From: Acinetobacter defluvii
GTDB taxonomy: Bacteria > Pseudomonadota > Gammaproteobacteria > Pseudomonadales > Moraxellaceae
Assembly: GCF_001704615.3 (NCBI RefSeq)
Contig: NZ_CP029397.2
Span: 3,286,001-3,350,000 of the forward strand
Reading direction: 5' to 3'
Length of the DNA: 64,000 nt
Positions 50,640 to 59,787 of this stretch are shown here, in pieces. Each line of letters begins with the position of its first letter. The first letter of the stretch is position 1. A model generated the notes under the pieces. It was not told where the DNA came from and ran no database searches. It saw only the letters and a program-made list of their open reading frames with translations. The translations under genes were made by a program, and so were the position numbers.

Positions 50640-50957
50640 ATGACTAAAAATTTAATTCTGAGCCTTATCTTACAAATTTTTTATTTAGGTCTAGTACTTT
50701 TTTTAAACAAACTCAGACTAAATGATTTTATCAATATTGCAAGCATGTCTTTTGTATTAGGCATATGCAGTCATTATTTTCTAGATGCTTGGCTTTTTAA
50801 AATAATGGGCTTAATCGGACTCAGTGCATTATTTATATTTTTAAATAGTTATTTGCTGCTTGCGGTGATGCTGAGTTGTTATTTCTTGGCGCTAACTTTA
50901 GCGCAATTTAAATCAAGTTATGGTACGAAAAAACAATATGAGCTTCATCCACATTGA
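50640..50957 (+). CDS. Small hypothetical membrane protein
   Basis: I do not recognise this 105-residue protein. It has three or four hydrophobic segments (about residues 5-24, 32-50, 52-68 and 70-88) and a polar basic tail. The ribosome-binding site is weak (AGAG). An intrinsic terminator directly precedes it, suggesting attenuation. Confidence 0.6.
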   Translation: MTKNLILSLILQIFYLGLVLFLNKLRLNDFINIASMSFVLGICSHYFLDAWLFKIMGLIGLSALFIFLNSYLLLAVMLSCYFLALTLAQFKSSYGTKKQYELHPH

Positions 50958-50987
50958 AACTCATCATTATTCACATTCATCAACCTC

Positions 50988-51272
50988 TTATGCTATTACA
51001 TCAGCAAAGCTTGGCTCACGTTTAAACATCACATCTACATAAGAACACGTAGGCACAATTTTAAGCTGTTTTTCACGTGCAAAATCAACCAAAGTATCTA
51101 ATAATTGACGTGCCATCCCTTGTCCACGTAAAGAATCATCTACCCAAGTATGATCAGCAATAATTTGAGCTTCATCACGCCACACATAGCTGATTTCAGC
51201 AATGCGTTGACCTTGCTCATTGTCTAAAAAGAACTCACCTTTATTCGAGTTATCAATATGTTGAAATTGCAT
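50988..51272 (-). CDS. GNAT-family acetyltransferase (COG2388 type)
   Basis: The 94-residue protein is a minimal GNAT fold. The acetyl-CoA loop is DDSLRGQGMARQLLDTLVDFA, followed by KIVPTCSYV, as in the small YidJ/COG2388 group. The adjacent gene at 51355 is a close paralogue. Substrates of this group are unknown. Confidence 0.85.
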   Translation of the reverse strand: MQFQHIDNSNKGEFFLDNEQGQRIAEISYVWRDEAQIIADHTWVDDSLRGQGMARQLLDTLVDFAREKQLKIVPTCSYVDVMFKREPSFADVIA

Positions 51273-51354
51273 GTGCCTACCTCCTCAAGATCTGAATTAA
51301 AGTTTAATTTAGCAAAGTCGACATAAAATAAAATTCGACTAAAAATACGCTAAA

Positions 51355-51642
51355 TTATGAGAATAACACATCACGAATAGAGGCATCTTTATCAAAAACA
51401 GATTTTGCAAAAGGGCAGAGCGGGATTACAGCAATCTTTTTTTCACGTGCAAATTCAACTAAATTATTTAATAATTTACGTCCGACACCTTCACCACGTA
51501 GCTCATCTTCTACAGTGGTATGATCAATAATCAACTTATCTTCACCCGCCCATGTATAAGCCATTTCAGCCAAGTGATGACCTTCTTCGCCAATATAAAA
51601 TTCGCCTTTTTTACCATCATCTTTATGTTTGATTTCTAACAT
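51355..51642 (-). CDS. GNAT-family acetyltransferase (COG2388 type), paralogue
   Basis: The 95-residue protein is a minimal GNAT fold with acetyl-CoA loop EDELRGEGVGRKLLNNLVEFA and AVIPLCPFAKSVF, where Cys-Pro-Phe matches the family's C-P-Y/F signature. It is about 40-45% identical by eye to the gene at 50988 and lies directly upstream of it, so this is a tandem duplication. Confidence 0.85.
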   Translation of the reverse strand: MLEIKHKDDGKKGEFYIGEEGHHLAEMAYTWAGEDKLIIDHTTVEDELRGEGVGRKLLNNLVEFAREKKIAVIPLCPFAKSVFDKDASIRDVLFS

Positions 51643-51988
51643 TTTTATTACTCTTTATAAAAAATAATTATTTTGCAACATGCCACAGATTTTACCCAAT
51701 TTCTGTTATTTTTTTATTAATTTTAAATCATCAGTCAAAAATACAAAGTGAATACCAACACAATTATTAATTCTAAGGTACGGTATAAAATGATATTTTA
51801 TCTCAATCTTTTCGTTTTCTATTAGACCTATAAAAAATCTATTGTAAAAATTCATAAAAAATTATGATTGATACTAAAGTAAATAGTACATTGTAAATTT
51901 GCTCGATCTGAAATCTATACATTTTATTTACTTAACAAGTTTGCTAAATCAGCCTAAAATTTAACATGCTTCTTTTTACTCATTGACC
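51643..51988. other. AT-rich gap upstream of sotB
   Basis: This gene-free stretch must hold promoters for the divergent GNAT gene and sotB. I see no repeats, tRNA or strong hairpins. Confidence 0.5.
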
Positions 51989-53197
51989 ATGTCAAGCTCT
52001 CCCCAAACCCCAGTTCCAGCCTCTACGTCCAATGAAACGCAGCAATGGATTAGTGTGATTAGTCTCGCTTTTGCTGCTTTTATTTTTAATACCACAGAAT
52101 TTATTCCCGTGGCTTTGCTCAGTGATATTGGTAAAAGCTTTGCCATGCCTGCGACCGATGTAGGCATCATGATTACCATATATGCGTGGGTAGTTGCACC
52201 AATTTCCTTGCCCATTATGCTCTTGACCAAAAATTTTGAACGGCGATTTTTATTAATCGCATTATTTTGGGTGTTTATTCTGAGTCATGCTGTGTCTTAT
52301 TGTGCTTGGAGTTTTGAAATTCTGTTAGCCAGTCGGATTGGAATCGCCTTTGCACATGCTTTATTTTGGTCAATCACTGCATCTTTAGCGGTGCGTGTTG
52401 CCCCTAAAGGTAAAGAATTTCAAGCATTAGGGCTTCTTGCCACAGGTACAGCCTTAGCGATGGTTTTAGGTATTCCTTTTGGCAGAATGATTGGTGAAGC
52501 CTACGGATGGCGCAACACCTTTGCCTTAATCGCACTAGGTGCTGCAATTGTCTGCCTTATTTTAACCAAGACTTTGCCCAAACTACCCAGTATCAACTCG
52601 GGTTCATTGAGTAGTTTAAAAGTGTTCCTCAAACGCCCAGCTTTGATGATGGTATTTGCATTAACCATTATTGTGATTACTGCACAGTTCACAGCTTATA
52701 GCTATATTGAACCTTTTGCGCTCAATATTGCCCACTTTAGTTCAGCACAAACCACGACATTATTGTTGATTTATGGGGCTGCGGGCTTTTTAGGCTCTTA
52801 TTTATTTGGAAAATTTGCCCAACGCTATCCCAAATTACCGATTCCGTTAAGTAGTGCAGTATTAGCACTGTCTATGTTATTGCTCATAGCATTTTCCAAA
52901 GATTTTATCAGTTTTAGTATTCTGAGTTTATTTTGGGGAATGGCAATCATCTGTTTTAGTCTAGCGCAACAAGCGAAAACCTTAAATCTCGCCTCTGATG
53001 CAACAGATGTTGCCATGGCTATTTATTCTGGACTGTACAATGTCGGGATTGGGGGTGGGGCGTTGCTAGGTGGCTTAGTCACAACACATTATGGCTTAAA
53101 TCAAATTGGAATGGTCGGGGGGGTATTGGCGGTATTAGGTACACTTTTGGCAGTATTTTTAGTACAACGACACGATTTTAATGCGAAGAAAATTTAA
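51989..53197 (+). CDS. sotB: MFS sugar efflux transporter SotB
   Basis: The 402-residue inner-membrane DHA1-type transporter aligns well by eye with E. coli SotB (YdeA): [71 protein letters not shown] and [23 protein letters not shown]. SotB exports arabinose and related sugars. I chose the ATG at 51989; the TTG two codons before is unlikely. A long AT palindrome and a riboswitch follow. Confidence 0.9.
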   Translation: MSSSPQTPVPASTSNETQQWISVISLAFAAFIFNTTEFIPVALLSDIGKSFAMPATDVGIMITIYAWVVAPISLPIMLLTKNFERRFLLIALFWVFILSHAVSYCAWSFEILLASRIGIAFAHALFWSITASLAVRVAPKGKEFQALGLLATGTALAMVLGIPFGRMIGEAYGWRNTFALIALGAAIVCLILTKTLPKLPSINSGSLSSLKVFLKRPALMMVFALTIIVITAQFTAYSYIEPFALNIAHFSSAQTTTLLLIYGAAGFLGSYLFGKFAQRYPKLPIPLSSAVLALSMLLLIAFSKDFISFSILSLFWGMAIICFSLAQQAKTLNLASDATDVAMAIYSGLYNVGIGGGALLGGLVTTHYGLNQIGMVGGVLAVLGTLLAVFLVQRHDFNAKKI

Positions 53198-53244
53198 CCA
53201 AATTATTTGCAAAATTAAAATAAATGTGAGATTCTTTGCAAATA

Positions 53245-53278
53245 TTAAGAAATAATTGATCAAAAAATTATTTCTTAA
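53245..53278 (+). terminator. AT-rich inverted repeat after sotB
   Basis: TTAAGAAATAATT / AATTATTTCTTAA forms a perfect 13-bp stem with an 8-nt loop. It lies between sotB and the riboswitch. It lacks a T-tract; it may end sotB transcripts or bind a regulator. Confidence 0.45.
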
Positions 53279-53290
53279 AACCTATTCGTT

Positions 53291-53419
53291 GAACAAGGGG
53301 AGTAGCCTCCCATCAGTTTATCGTCATTACGCATTTTTATTGTTAAAAATAAAAAAGCCGGTAACTGAGCATCACCACAGCGCAGTATAAAATGCGGTGA
53401 TGTAGGCAAGACCTTGATC
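53291..53419 (+). promoter_or_regulatory. yybP-ykoY manganese riboswitch aptamer
   Basis: The RNA holds the family hallmark GGGGAGTAGC (53297-53306) in the first Mn-binding loop, with the second loop in the 3' half around GCGGTGATGTAGGC. The closing helix P1 pairs GAACAAGG (53291-53298) with CCTTGATC (53412-53419), 7 of 8. It is the leader of a TerC/Alx gene, the usual partner. It senses Mn2+. Confidence 0.9.
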
Positions 53420-53469
53420 ATGTTGATTCAGATGTTTAATCATCTGGCAACTGGTCATGGTCTTTTTTT
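53408..53469 (+). terminator. Expression-platform terminator of the riboswitch
   Basis: AAGACC (53408-53413) pairs with GGTCTT (53459-53464), followed by TTTTT; inner helices include TTGATCA with TGGTCA and the hairpin CAGATG / CATCTG. The 5' arm overlaps the 3' strand of P1, so aptamer closure and termination exclude each other. Mn2+ binding should therefore switch the gene on. Confidence 0.75.
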
Positions 53470-53502
53470 ATGCCTGATTGATTGCCAGATTTGGAGAATT
53501 TT

Positions 53503-54465
53503 ATGGAATCCATCGGCAATCCTTGGCTGTATCTTGCATTTTTTGCGATTGTTGCAGTCATGCTTCTCATCGATTTTCTTGGTTTCAGGCAAAAAGAAGG
53601 GCAAGAAGTTCAACTCAAAACTGCGGCATACTGGAGTATTGCTTGGGTCAGTGTAGCGACCCTATTTGGTGGGGGTTTATGGCTTTATCTACAACAGACT
53701 GTAGGTATAAGCATCGCCAATGCCAAAACTATGGAATATTTTGCAGGTTATTTACTAGAAAAATCACTGGCGATAGATAATGTTTTTGTGTGGCTGATGA
53801 TCTTTGCTGCATTTGCGATTCCCCCTGCGTTACAACGTAAAATTTTACTCTATGGCGTACTCGGTGCGATTATTTTACGAACTATTTTCATTTTTATTGG
53901 GGCTTGGTTCGTTCAAGAATTTTCTTGGATTTTATATATTTTCGGTGCATTCCTTGTTTATACGGGCTTTAAATTTCTCAAAGGGCAAGATGAAGAGGAT
54001 AGTAATATCGAAGATATGGCGATGCTCAAGTGGTTACGTAAACACATGCGTATCACACCGCAACTAGAAGGCGCTAAATTCTTTGTCCGTCAAAATGGCT
54101 TGTTATGGGCAACACCACTATTTTTAGTTTTGATCTTGGTTGAAGCTTCAGATGTCATCTTTGCTGTAGATTCGATTCCTGCCATTTTTGCAGTGACCAA
54201 TGATCCTTTTATTGTACTTACAGCAAACCTCATGGCGATTTTAGGTTTACGTGCCATGTTCTTCTTATTGGCAGGTTCAGCGTCTAAGATGCATTATCTC
54301 CCGTATGGTTTAGGCATTATTTTAGTGTTTATCGGCTTTAAAATGTTAATGCTAGATGTGTTCCATATGCCAATTTGGATTTCACTTGGATTTATTGTGG
54401 TTGTCTTAGCGATCACAGCATGGTTGTCGATTCGACATAATAAGAAACAAGAATTAAATCCTTGA
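53503..54465 (+). CDS. alx: TerC/Alx-family membrane protein, Mn2+ exporter
   Basis: The 320-residue protein has about nine helices and TerC-family features: LEKSLAIDNVFVWLMIF with the acidic metal-binding site in helix 3, LVEASDVIFAVDSIPAIFAVT, and LRAMFFLLAG. Alx exports Mn2+ and is alkali-inducible in E. coli. I chose the ATG at 53503 with GGAG upstream (53493). Its leader carries the Mn2+ riboswitch. Confidence 0.92.
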   Translation: MESIGNPWLYLAFFAIVAVMLLIDFLGFRQKEGQEVQLKTAAYWSIAWVSVATLFGGGLWLYLQQTVGISIANAKTMEYFAGYLLEKSLAIDNVFVWLMIFAAFAIPPALQRKILLYGVLGAIILRTIFIFIGAWFVQEFSWILYIFGAFLVYTGFKFLKGQDEEDSNIEDMAMLKWLRKHMRITPQLEGAKFFVRQNGLLWATPLFLVLILVEASDVIFAVDSIPAIFAVTNDPFIVLTANLMAILGLRAMFFLLAGSASKMHYLPYGLGIILVFIGFKMLMLDVFHMPIWISLGFIVVVLAITAWLSIRHNKKQELNP

Positions 54466-54482
54466 TTTTTTGTAATAAAAAC

Positions 54483-54508
54483 GCTCTCCTTTTTTAAAAA
54501 AGGAGAGC
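54483..54508. terminator. Perfect 26-bp palindrome after alx
   Basis: GCTCTCCTTTTTT is followed directly by its complement, giving a 13-bp stem with no loop spacer. It lies between convergent genes and probably works as a terminator in both directions. Confidence 0.65.
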
Positions 54509-54566
54509 TGTGCAGGATCTAAAAATATTCATTGTGATTATTATTCTAAAACGCCTTTTTATATTT

Positions 54567-55154
54567 TTAATCTACAATTTGGAGTTTTTCCCATCTTTGT
54601 AAAAATCGTTTTGAATGTAGTCTTTGTATAAACACATCACGACTTACCAAACGATCATTCCAACGTAGTTTTAACCCAAATAAATCACTTAGTCCAAAGG
54701 GTGCAATGATCTCCATCTCATCATGTTCGATTAAACGTACTGCAATCGCAGTTGCTGTTTCTGGCCAAGTACTTAAAGCCTCATATAAGGACAAATAAGC
54801 TGAAATCGCTTGATTTTTTTCAGTTGTATACCATGTATGTACCAAAGCTTGATTGACCACATCCCAATCATTTTCAGGAAATTTTTGTGTTAATTTTTCA
54901 TAAATTTCTTGTGTGATATGTTGATTCTGTTCATTCTCATCGAAGAAAATTACATCTATTTCAGTATTTTCAATTTGATATTGTTGTTGATGTAAACTCG
55001 ACCAGACCAAATTCCGAATCACACCTGCACTTAAATATGCTTCAGCATAAATCTGCTTTAAATAGATCAATCTTTGTATTAAAGCCTGTTTAGCAAAAAC
55101 GATTTGCTTTAGCTCTTGATAAAAATTTGTTTCGCACATGTCCAATAATTGCAT
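54567..55154 (-). CDS. Nucleotidyltransferase-family protein (COG3575, NTP_transf_6)
   Basis: The 195-residue protein has the layout of the COG3575 group: AYLSAGVIRNLVWSSLH, TEIDVIFFDENEQ (carboxylates of the active site), FPENDWDVVNQALVHTWY, ETATAIAVRLIEHDEMEIIAPFGLSDLF and ERWEKL-like C-terminus. Function of the family is unknown. The start may instead be the Met five codons later (55139). Confidence 0.85.
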   Translation of the reverse strand: MQLLDMCETNFYQELKQIVFAKQALIQRLIYLKQIYAEAYLSAGVIRNLVWSSLHQQQYQIENTEIDVIFFDENEQNQHITQEIYEKLTQKFPENDWDVVNQALVHTWYTTEKNQAISAYLSLYEALSTWPETATAIAVRLIEHDEMEIIAPFGLSDLFGLKLRWNDRLVSRDVFIQRLHSKRFLQRWEKLQIVD

Positions 55155-55432
55155 AATTTTAATAAGGATTAGATAAAAGTTTCAGTAAAATAATCACTGT
55201 AAATTTTCAATATATGCACATCGTATATTGCACTGCATTTGGTTTAATTTTATCTCTTTATTTTCCTAGATTTAAAACATTTCTTCAAATAGCTTTATAT
55301 ATTTTCTTCGAAAATCTAAAACCCTAAAAATCAGACTTTTAAAAATAGCTTCTTAAGCGTTTACACAAAATACTGAAGCATGTAGCTAAATCAGCTACAA
55401 TCAATTGAAAAAATTCAAAATGCAGGTTCAAA

Positions 55433-56752
55433 ATGTCTTCTGTAGTTACAACGACAGCGATTCGTGGTCGCTTCCTTGATATTCAGAATACAGTTGCCCA
55501 AGCACGTGACATTCACGACCAAGTGCGATATGTAGAAGATGGTTTACTTTTAATTCAACAAGGTAAAATTCGTTGGTTTGGTTCTTGGGTAGAAGGACAG
55601 GCTCAATTGACTAAAAACCAACCGGTTGAACATTATCCAAATCAATTGATTGTTCCAGGATTTATTGACACACATATTCATTTCCCGCAAACAGAAATGG
55701 TGGGCGCATATGGTGAACAATTATTAGAGTGGCTCAATACTTATACCTTTCCAACCGAAATTAAATTTAAAGACAAATCATACGCTGATCAGATTGCGCA
55801 TTTTTTTGTCAATGAATTACTTAAAAATGGCACAACAACTGCTCTGGTTTTTTGTACAATTCATCCACAGTCCGTTGACGCATTATTTGAAGCAGCGGAA
55901 CGTCATCAAATGCGCCTTATCGCAGGTAAAGTCATGATGGATCGTCATGCACCTGAGGCACTGATGGATACAGCAGAAAGTGCTTATAATGACTCAAAAG
56001 CTTTGATTGAAAAATGGCATGGCAAAGGTCGTAATCTATATGCGATCACACCACGCTTTGCGCCAACCTCAACGCCTGAACAGTTAGCATGTGCAGGGCA
56101 GCTCAAAACTGAATATCCTGATGTGTATGTGCATACCCATTTAAGTGAAAATAAGAATGAAATCGCATGGGTCAAAGATTTATTTCCAGAGCAAAAGGGC
56201 TATTTGGATGTGTATCATCACTATGGTTTGACAGGGCAGAAGTCGGTTTTTGCGCATTGTGTGCATTTAGAGGAACATGAATGGGATTGTATGCACGCCA
56301 CTGAGTCTGCAATCGCATTTTGCCCAACCTCAAATCTGTTCCTCGGCAGTGGTTTATTTCCATTGCAAAAAACATGGGAAAAAAATGTCAAAGTTGGTTT
56401 AGGTACGGACATTGGTGCGGGAACATCTTTCTGCCAATTACAAACATTGAATGAGGCTTACAAGGTACAACAGCTACAAGGTGATAAATTGTCTGCATTT
56501 GAGTCACTCTACCATGCAACCTTAGGAGGTGCTAAGGCACTTGATCTAGAGGATAAATTGGGTAATTTTAATGTGGGTAAAGAAGCTGACTTTGTGGTGT
56601 TAAATTTACACGCTACAGCTTTACAAAAACTTCGCCAAGAACGTGCTAAAAATATTGAAGATGCGTTATTTGCCTTATTCACTATGGGAGATGACCGCAA
56701 TATTCAAGCGACTTATATTTATGGAAATAAAGCCTATGAACAGAGCAACTGA
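55433..56752 (+). CDS. guaD: Guanine deaminase
   Basis: This 439-residue zinc amidohydrolase converts guanine to xanthine. Metal ligands are in DTHIHFPQTEM (His81 and His83), HTHLSEN and HCVHLEEHEW, and GLGTDIGAGTSF holds the catalytic Asp. The 278 bp upstream have no gene. A small membrane-protein frame overlaps its 3' end. Confidence 0.95.
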   Translation: MSSVVTTTAIRGRFLDIQNTVAQARDIHDQVRYVEDGLLLIQQGKIRWFGSWVEGQAQLTKNQPVEHYPNQLIVPGFIDTHIHFPQTEMVGAYGEQLLEWLNTYTFPTEIKFKDKSYADQIAHFFVNELLKNGTTTALVFCTIHPQSVDALFEAAERHQMRLIAGKVMMDRHAPEALMDTAESAYNDSKALIEKWHGKGRNLYAITPRFAPTSTPEQLACAGQLKTEYPDVYVHTHLSENKNEIAWVKDLFPEQKGYLDVYHHYGLTGQKSVFAHCVHLEEHEWDCMHATESAIAFCPTSNLFLGSGLFPLQKTWEKNVKVGLGTDIGAGTSFCQLQTLNEAYKVQQLQGDKLSAFESLYHATLGGAKALDLEDKLGNFNVGKEADFVVLNLHATALQKLRQERAKNIEDALFALFTMGDDRNIQATYIYGNKAYEQSN

Positions 56753-56858
56753 TGCACAACAGCAAACTCAAAAAGTGCCTCGTTCTAAAAAGAAAATCAT
56801 ATTGATTGGGGTGGTTTTTGTGGCGTGTGCATTACTCCTGAAACGTGATGCACACTAA
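56736..56858 (+). CDS. Small single-span membrane protein overlapping guaD
   Basis: A 40-residue frame MNRATDAQQQTQKVPRSKKK continues as a hydrophobic helix (IILIGVVFVACALLL) and ends KRDAH. It overlaps the guaD end by 17 bp in another phase, with GGAAATAAAG before its ATG. The polar basic N-terminus followed by one helix is typical of real small membrane proteins. Expression is unproven. Confidence 0.5.
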   Translation: MNRATDAQQQTQKVPRSKKKIILIGVVFVACALLLKRDAH

Positions 56859-56996
56859 CAAAATTTACCGTTTTACATATCAAACCATCAAAAAAGATGC
56901 ATCTTGGTCTGATATGTTTTAAAATTAATGCGTCTTTTAGGTGTTGCTCGTCAACGCCTTTTTTATTTTGCGATATTGATGCTTTAGGTATTTCCC

Positions 56997-57524
56997 ATGA
57001 CCATTGAAATGAAAGTGATGATTTCGACTGAAGAAATTCAAGCGAAAGTTCAAGAACTTGGTAAAAAAATTGATGCACATTATGCCAATAGTGATAAAGA
57101 ATTGGTTTTGATCGGCTTATTACGTGGTTCAGTCATCTTCATGGCGGATTTATGCCGTGCAATCAGCAAAGAACATGAACTCGACTTTATGACCGTGTCG
57201 AGCTATGCAGGCGGCACAACCTCGAGCCGGGATGTGAAAATCTTAAAAGATTTAGATGGTGAAATCCGAAATAAAGATGTACTTGTGGTTGAGGATATTA
57301 TCGACTCAGGTAATACCTTGAGTAAAGTACTTGAAATTTTACAAACACGTCAACCAAACTCAATTGAACTCTGTACTCTAGTCAGCAAGCCTTCACGCCG
57401 TGAAATTGAACTCGATGTGAAATTTTTAGGTTTTGAAGTCGAAGATAAATTTATCGTCGGTTATGGCTTGGACTACGATCAAAAATATCGCCATATTCCC
57501 TTTATTGGTGAAATCGGTTTATAA
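56997..57524 (+). CDS. hpt: Hypoxanthine phosphoribosyltransferase
   Basis: This 175-residue purine-salvage enzyme makes IMP (or GMP) from the base and PRPP. The PRPP motif VLVVEDIIDSGNTL is present, with LIGLLRGSVIFMADL earlier and the base-binding KFIVGYGLDYDQKYRHIPFIG at the end. It sits near guaD in a purine-salvage cluster and is followed by an intrinsic terminator. Confidence 0.95.
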   Translation: MTIEMKVMISTEEIQAKVQELGKKIDAHYANSDKELVLIGLLRGSVIFMADLCRAISKEHELDFMTVSSYAGGTTSSRDVKILKDLDGEIRNKDVLVVEDIIDSGNTLSKVLEILQTRQPNSIELCTLVSKPSRREIELDVKFLGFEVEDKFIVGYGLDYDQKYRHIPFIGEIGL

Positions 57525-57550
57525 GCCATCTTAAAATTATCTTCTATTTA

Positions 57551-57572
57551 AGCGACTTCGGTCGCTTTTTTT
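57551..57572 (+). terminator. Intrinsic terminator of hpt
   Basis: AGCGAC-TTCG-GTCGCT is a UUCG-capped stem followed by a T-tract. Confidence 0.93.
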
Positions 57573-57719
57573 TATTGCACATTATTTGAGGGAAAATGAA
57601 CAAAAATGCAACAACTTGTAGCAAAGTCTGACTTTAATTATATGAGGGGATATTTAATTATAAATTACATACAGTTGATTCCTTCACTTTAGATAAAACC
57701 AAAAACAAGGAGAGAGATT

Positions 57720-57971
57720 ATGATGTCACTGATCGGGGCAATCATTATTGGTTTTTTAGCTGGCTTAATTGCACGTGCCATTCATCCTGGCAATGATAAA
57801 GCTGGTTTTATTGTTACTACATTACTCGGTATCGTGGGCTCATTGGTGGCAACCTATGGCGGACGTATGCTGGGACTTTATCCTGAGGGGTCATCCGCAG
57901 GCTTTATTGCCTCCGTCATTGGGGCAATTATCGTATTGTTTATCTACAATATGGTAAGTAAAAAAGTCTAG
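57720..57971 (+). CDS. GlsB/YeaQ/YmgE-family small membrane protein
   Basis: The 83-residue protein has three Gly-rich transmembrane helices, with IIGFLAGLIARAIHPGNDKAGFIVTTLLGIVGSLVATYGGRML typical of the transglycosylase-associated protein family. These proteins are stress-linked, but their role is unclear. AAGGAGAGAG precedes the ATG pair at 57720/57723. Confidence 0.9.
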   Translation: MMSLIGAIIIGFLAGLIARAIHPGNDKAGFIVTTLLGIVGSLVATYGGRMLGLYPEGSSAGFIASVIGAIIVLFIYNMVSKKV

Positions 57972-57995
57972 TAATGATTAGCTCAAATTCATTTA

Positions 57996-58022
57996 AAGCA
58001 TCTCATTTGAGATGCTTTTTTA
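57996..58022. terminator. Bidirectional terminator
   Basis: AAGCATCTCA-TT-TGAGATGCTT followed by TTTTATA separates convergent genes. Confidence 0.9.
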
Positions 58023-58026
58023 TACC

Positions 58027-58728
58027 TTATAAACCCAATTCTGACCAGATTTTTTCAATTTCTTTGGCAGAATAAGCACCCATGACTTTTGTTCCATTAG
58101 AAAAAATAATTGCAGGTGTACCATGTAGACCTAATTTTTTCCCAAGAGCTAAGTTACGCTCAATAGGAGTTTCACAGTTTGCAGCAGCGCTCGGTGATAT
58201 AGCATTTTGAATTAAGTTTTTCCATGCATAGGTGGGATTACTAGAACACCAAACTTGCTTAGATGGAATAATCGACTGATTTTTAATGGGATATATAAAA
58301 GTATAAATCGTTACATCACTGAGCTGGGTTAAATTCTTTTCAAGACTTTTGCAATATGGGCAATTTGGGTCAGAAAAGATCGCAAGCTGACGCTTACCAT
58401 TCCCCCTTACTGTTTTAATGGCATCATTTAAAGGTAATTTTTTAAAATCAACCTGCTGATCTTTTAAAGCCAAATCTTTGGTGAGATTATGTTGATCCTT
58501 TAAGCGGATCATGCTGCCCACAAACAAATGTTGTGCATCTTCATTGATATAGATGATTTTCTGATCTAGCGTACCACTATACAAACCCTGCATTTCAGTG
58601 GCTTGTATATTTTCAATTTTCACATTGGGATAGTTTTTTTCAAGTTTAGCTTTGACTGCATCAACATCTGCAAAACTAAACGGGCTAATGAGTAAACTTA
58701 GCCCCACCATCATACTTTTTTTAAACAT
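58027..58728 (-). CDS. Periplasmic thiol:disulfide interchange protein, DsbC family
   Basis: This 233-residue disulfide isomerase-type protein has a signal peptide (MFKKSMMVGLSLLISPFSFA), an N-terminal dimerisation domain and a thioredoxin fold with active site CPYC (123-126) in FSDPNCPYCKSLEKNL. The cis-Pro loop is HGTPAIIF. I chose the ATG at 58728; the frame begins further up at 58755 but would spoil the signal. CPYC rather than the usual CGYC of E. coli DsbC is noteworthy but common in relatives. Confidence 0.88.
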   Translation of the reverse strand: MFKKSMMVGLSLLISPFSFADVDAVKAKLEKNYPNVKIENIQATEMQGLYSGTLDQKIIYINEDAQHLFVGSMIRLKDQHNLTKDLALKDQQVDFKKLPLNDAIKTVRGNGKRQLAIFSDPNCPYCKSLEKNLTQLSDVTIYTFIYPIKNQSIIPSKQVWCSSNPTYAWKNLIQNAISPSAAANCETPIERNLALGKKLGLHGTPAIIFSNGTKVMGAYSAKEIEKIWSELGL

Positions 58729-58807
58729 AAATACCTGATTAAATCCTAGACTCACAGTACAGATTTAACCATAACCCTCATTTATTTGTGTTGAGGTTCA
58801 GTTGAAA

Positions 58808-59773
58808 TTAAAGCATCCTTCTGGTTTCACGTGGAACAAAACTAAAACTTGCAGTCTGATTAATTTCAACCGTAATATGTACTAATTCCTCATGAACAGA
58901 TAAAGCGTGTCGAACTTGATCCGCAGTTAAAGCCCTATCACGACTTTCTAACACCAAAATCACAGAAAATTTACCACGTGCAACTTTCCAAACATGTAAG
59001 TCGGTAATATTGACAGATACATTTAAACTCGCAATCGCTTCACGAACGTCATTCACAATAGGATGATCCATTTCAGCATCCAACAAAGTTTTGCCTGTTT
59101 CTTTAATCAGTCCCAAAGACCACTTTCCAACTAAAATTGCCCCCACGATCCCTAAAACAGCATCTAAAAAATCCCATCCAAAATATTTACCTGCAAATAA
59201 AGCCACAATTGCCAGCACAGAAGTTACTGCATCTGCGACCACATGTAAAAATGCCGCTTTTTGATTTAAATCATGCTCATGATGATCTGATTCGTGTGAA
59301 TGGTGATGGTGATGGTCAACATCATCATGTAGTAACCAAGCGCAAACTAAATTGATCACTAAACCCAGAATAGCAATCGGTATCGCTTCATTATAATGAA
59401 TCTGGACAGGGTGAAATAATCGTTCAACGGATTGAAAAGTCATAAGTAAAGCGACAACCATCAGCAATATTGCGCTGCTATAGCCTGCTAAAATTTCAAT
59501 TTTCCATGTTCCAAAACTAAAGCGTGTATCTTGGGCATAATGCCGAGCTGCTCGATATGCCATATACGCCAAACCCAGTGCTAACATGTGCGAACTCATA
59601 TGCCAACCATCCGCTAACAATGCCATAGAGTTAAAAATCCAACCGCCAATGATCTCAAAAATCATCATTGCACCCGTGAGTAAGGTGGCAATTAAAATTT
59701 TCTTTTGTGCTAAAGGATTTCCTTGATCAAAATGATGGGAATGTTGGCGCTGAATGGGTTTAAATTGCATCAT
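58808..59773 (-). CDS. dmeF: Cation diffusion facilitator, DmeF-like Co2+/Ni2+ exporter
   Basis: The 321-residue protein is a CDF metal:proton antiporter with six helices. Metal sites are in LLADGWHMSSHML (helix 2) and HVVADAVTSV (helix 5), with a His-rich loop, DDVDHHHHHSHESDHHEHD, between helices 4 and 5. The C-terminal domain senses metal. The divergent RcnR/DmeR-type repressor at 59858 and two operator-like sites between them identify the cobalt/nickel DmeRF pair rather than a zinc exporter. Confidence 0.85.
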   Translation of the reverse strand: MMQFKPIQRQHSHHFDQGNPLAQKKILIATLLTGAMMIFEIIGGWIFNSMALLADGWHMSSHMLALGLAYMAYRAARHYAQDTRFSFGTWKIEILAGYSSAILLMVVALLMTFQSVERLFHPVQIHYNEAIPIAILGLVINLVCAWLLHDDVDHHHHHSHESDHHEHDLNQKAAFLHVVADAVTSVLAIVALFAGKYFGWDFLDAVLGIVGAILVGKWSLGLIKETGKTLLDAEMDHPIVNDVREAIASLNVSVNITDLHVWKVARGKFSVILVLESRDRALTADQVRHALSVHEELVHITVEINQTASFSFVPRETRRML

Positions 59774-59787
59774 GAAACACTCAAATA

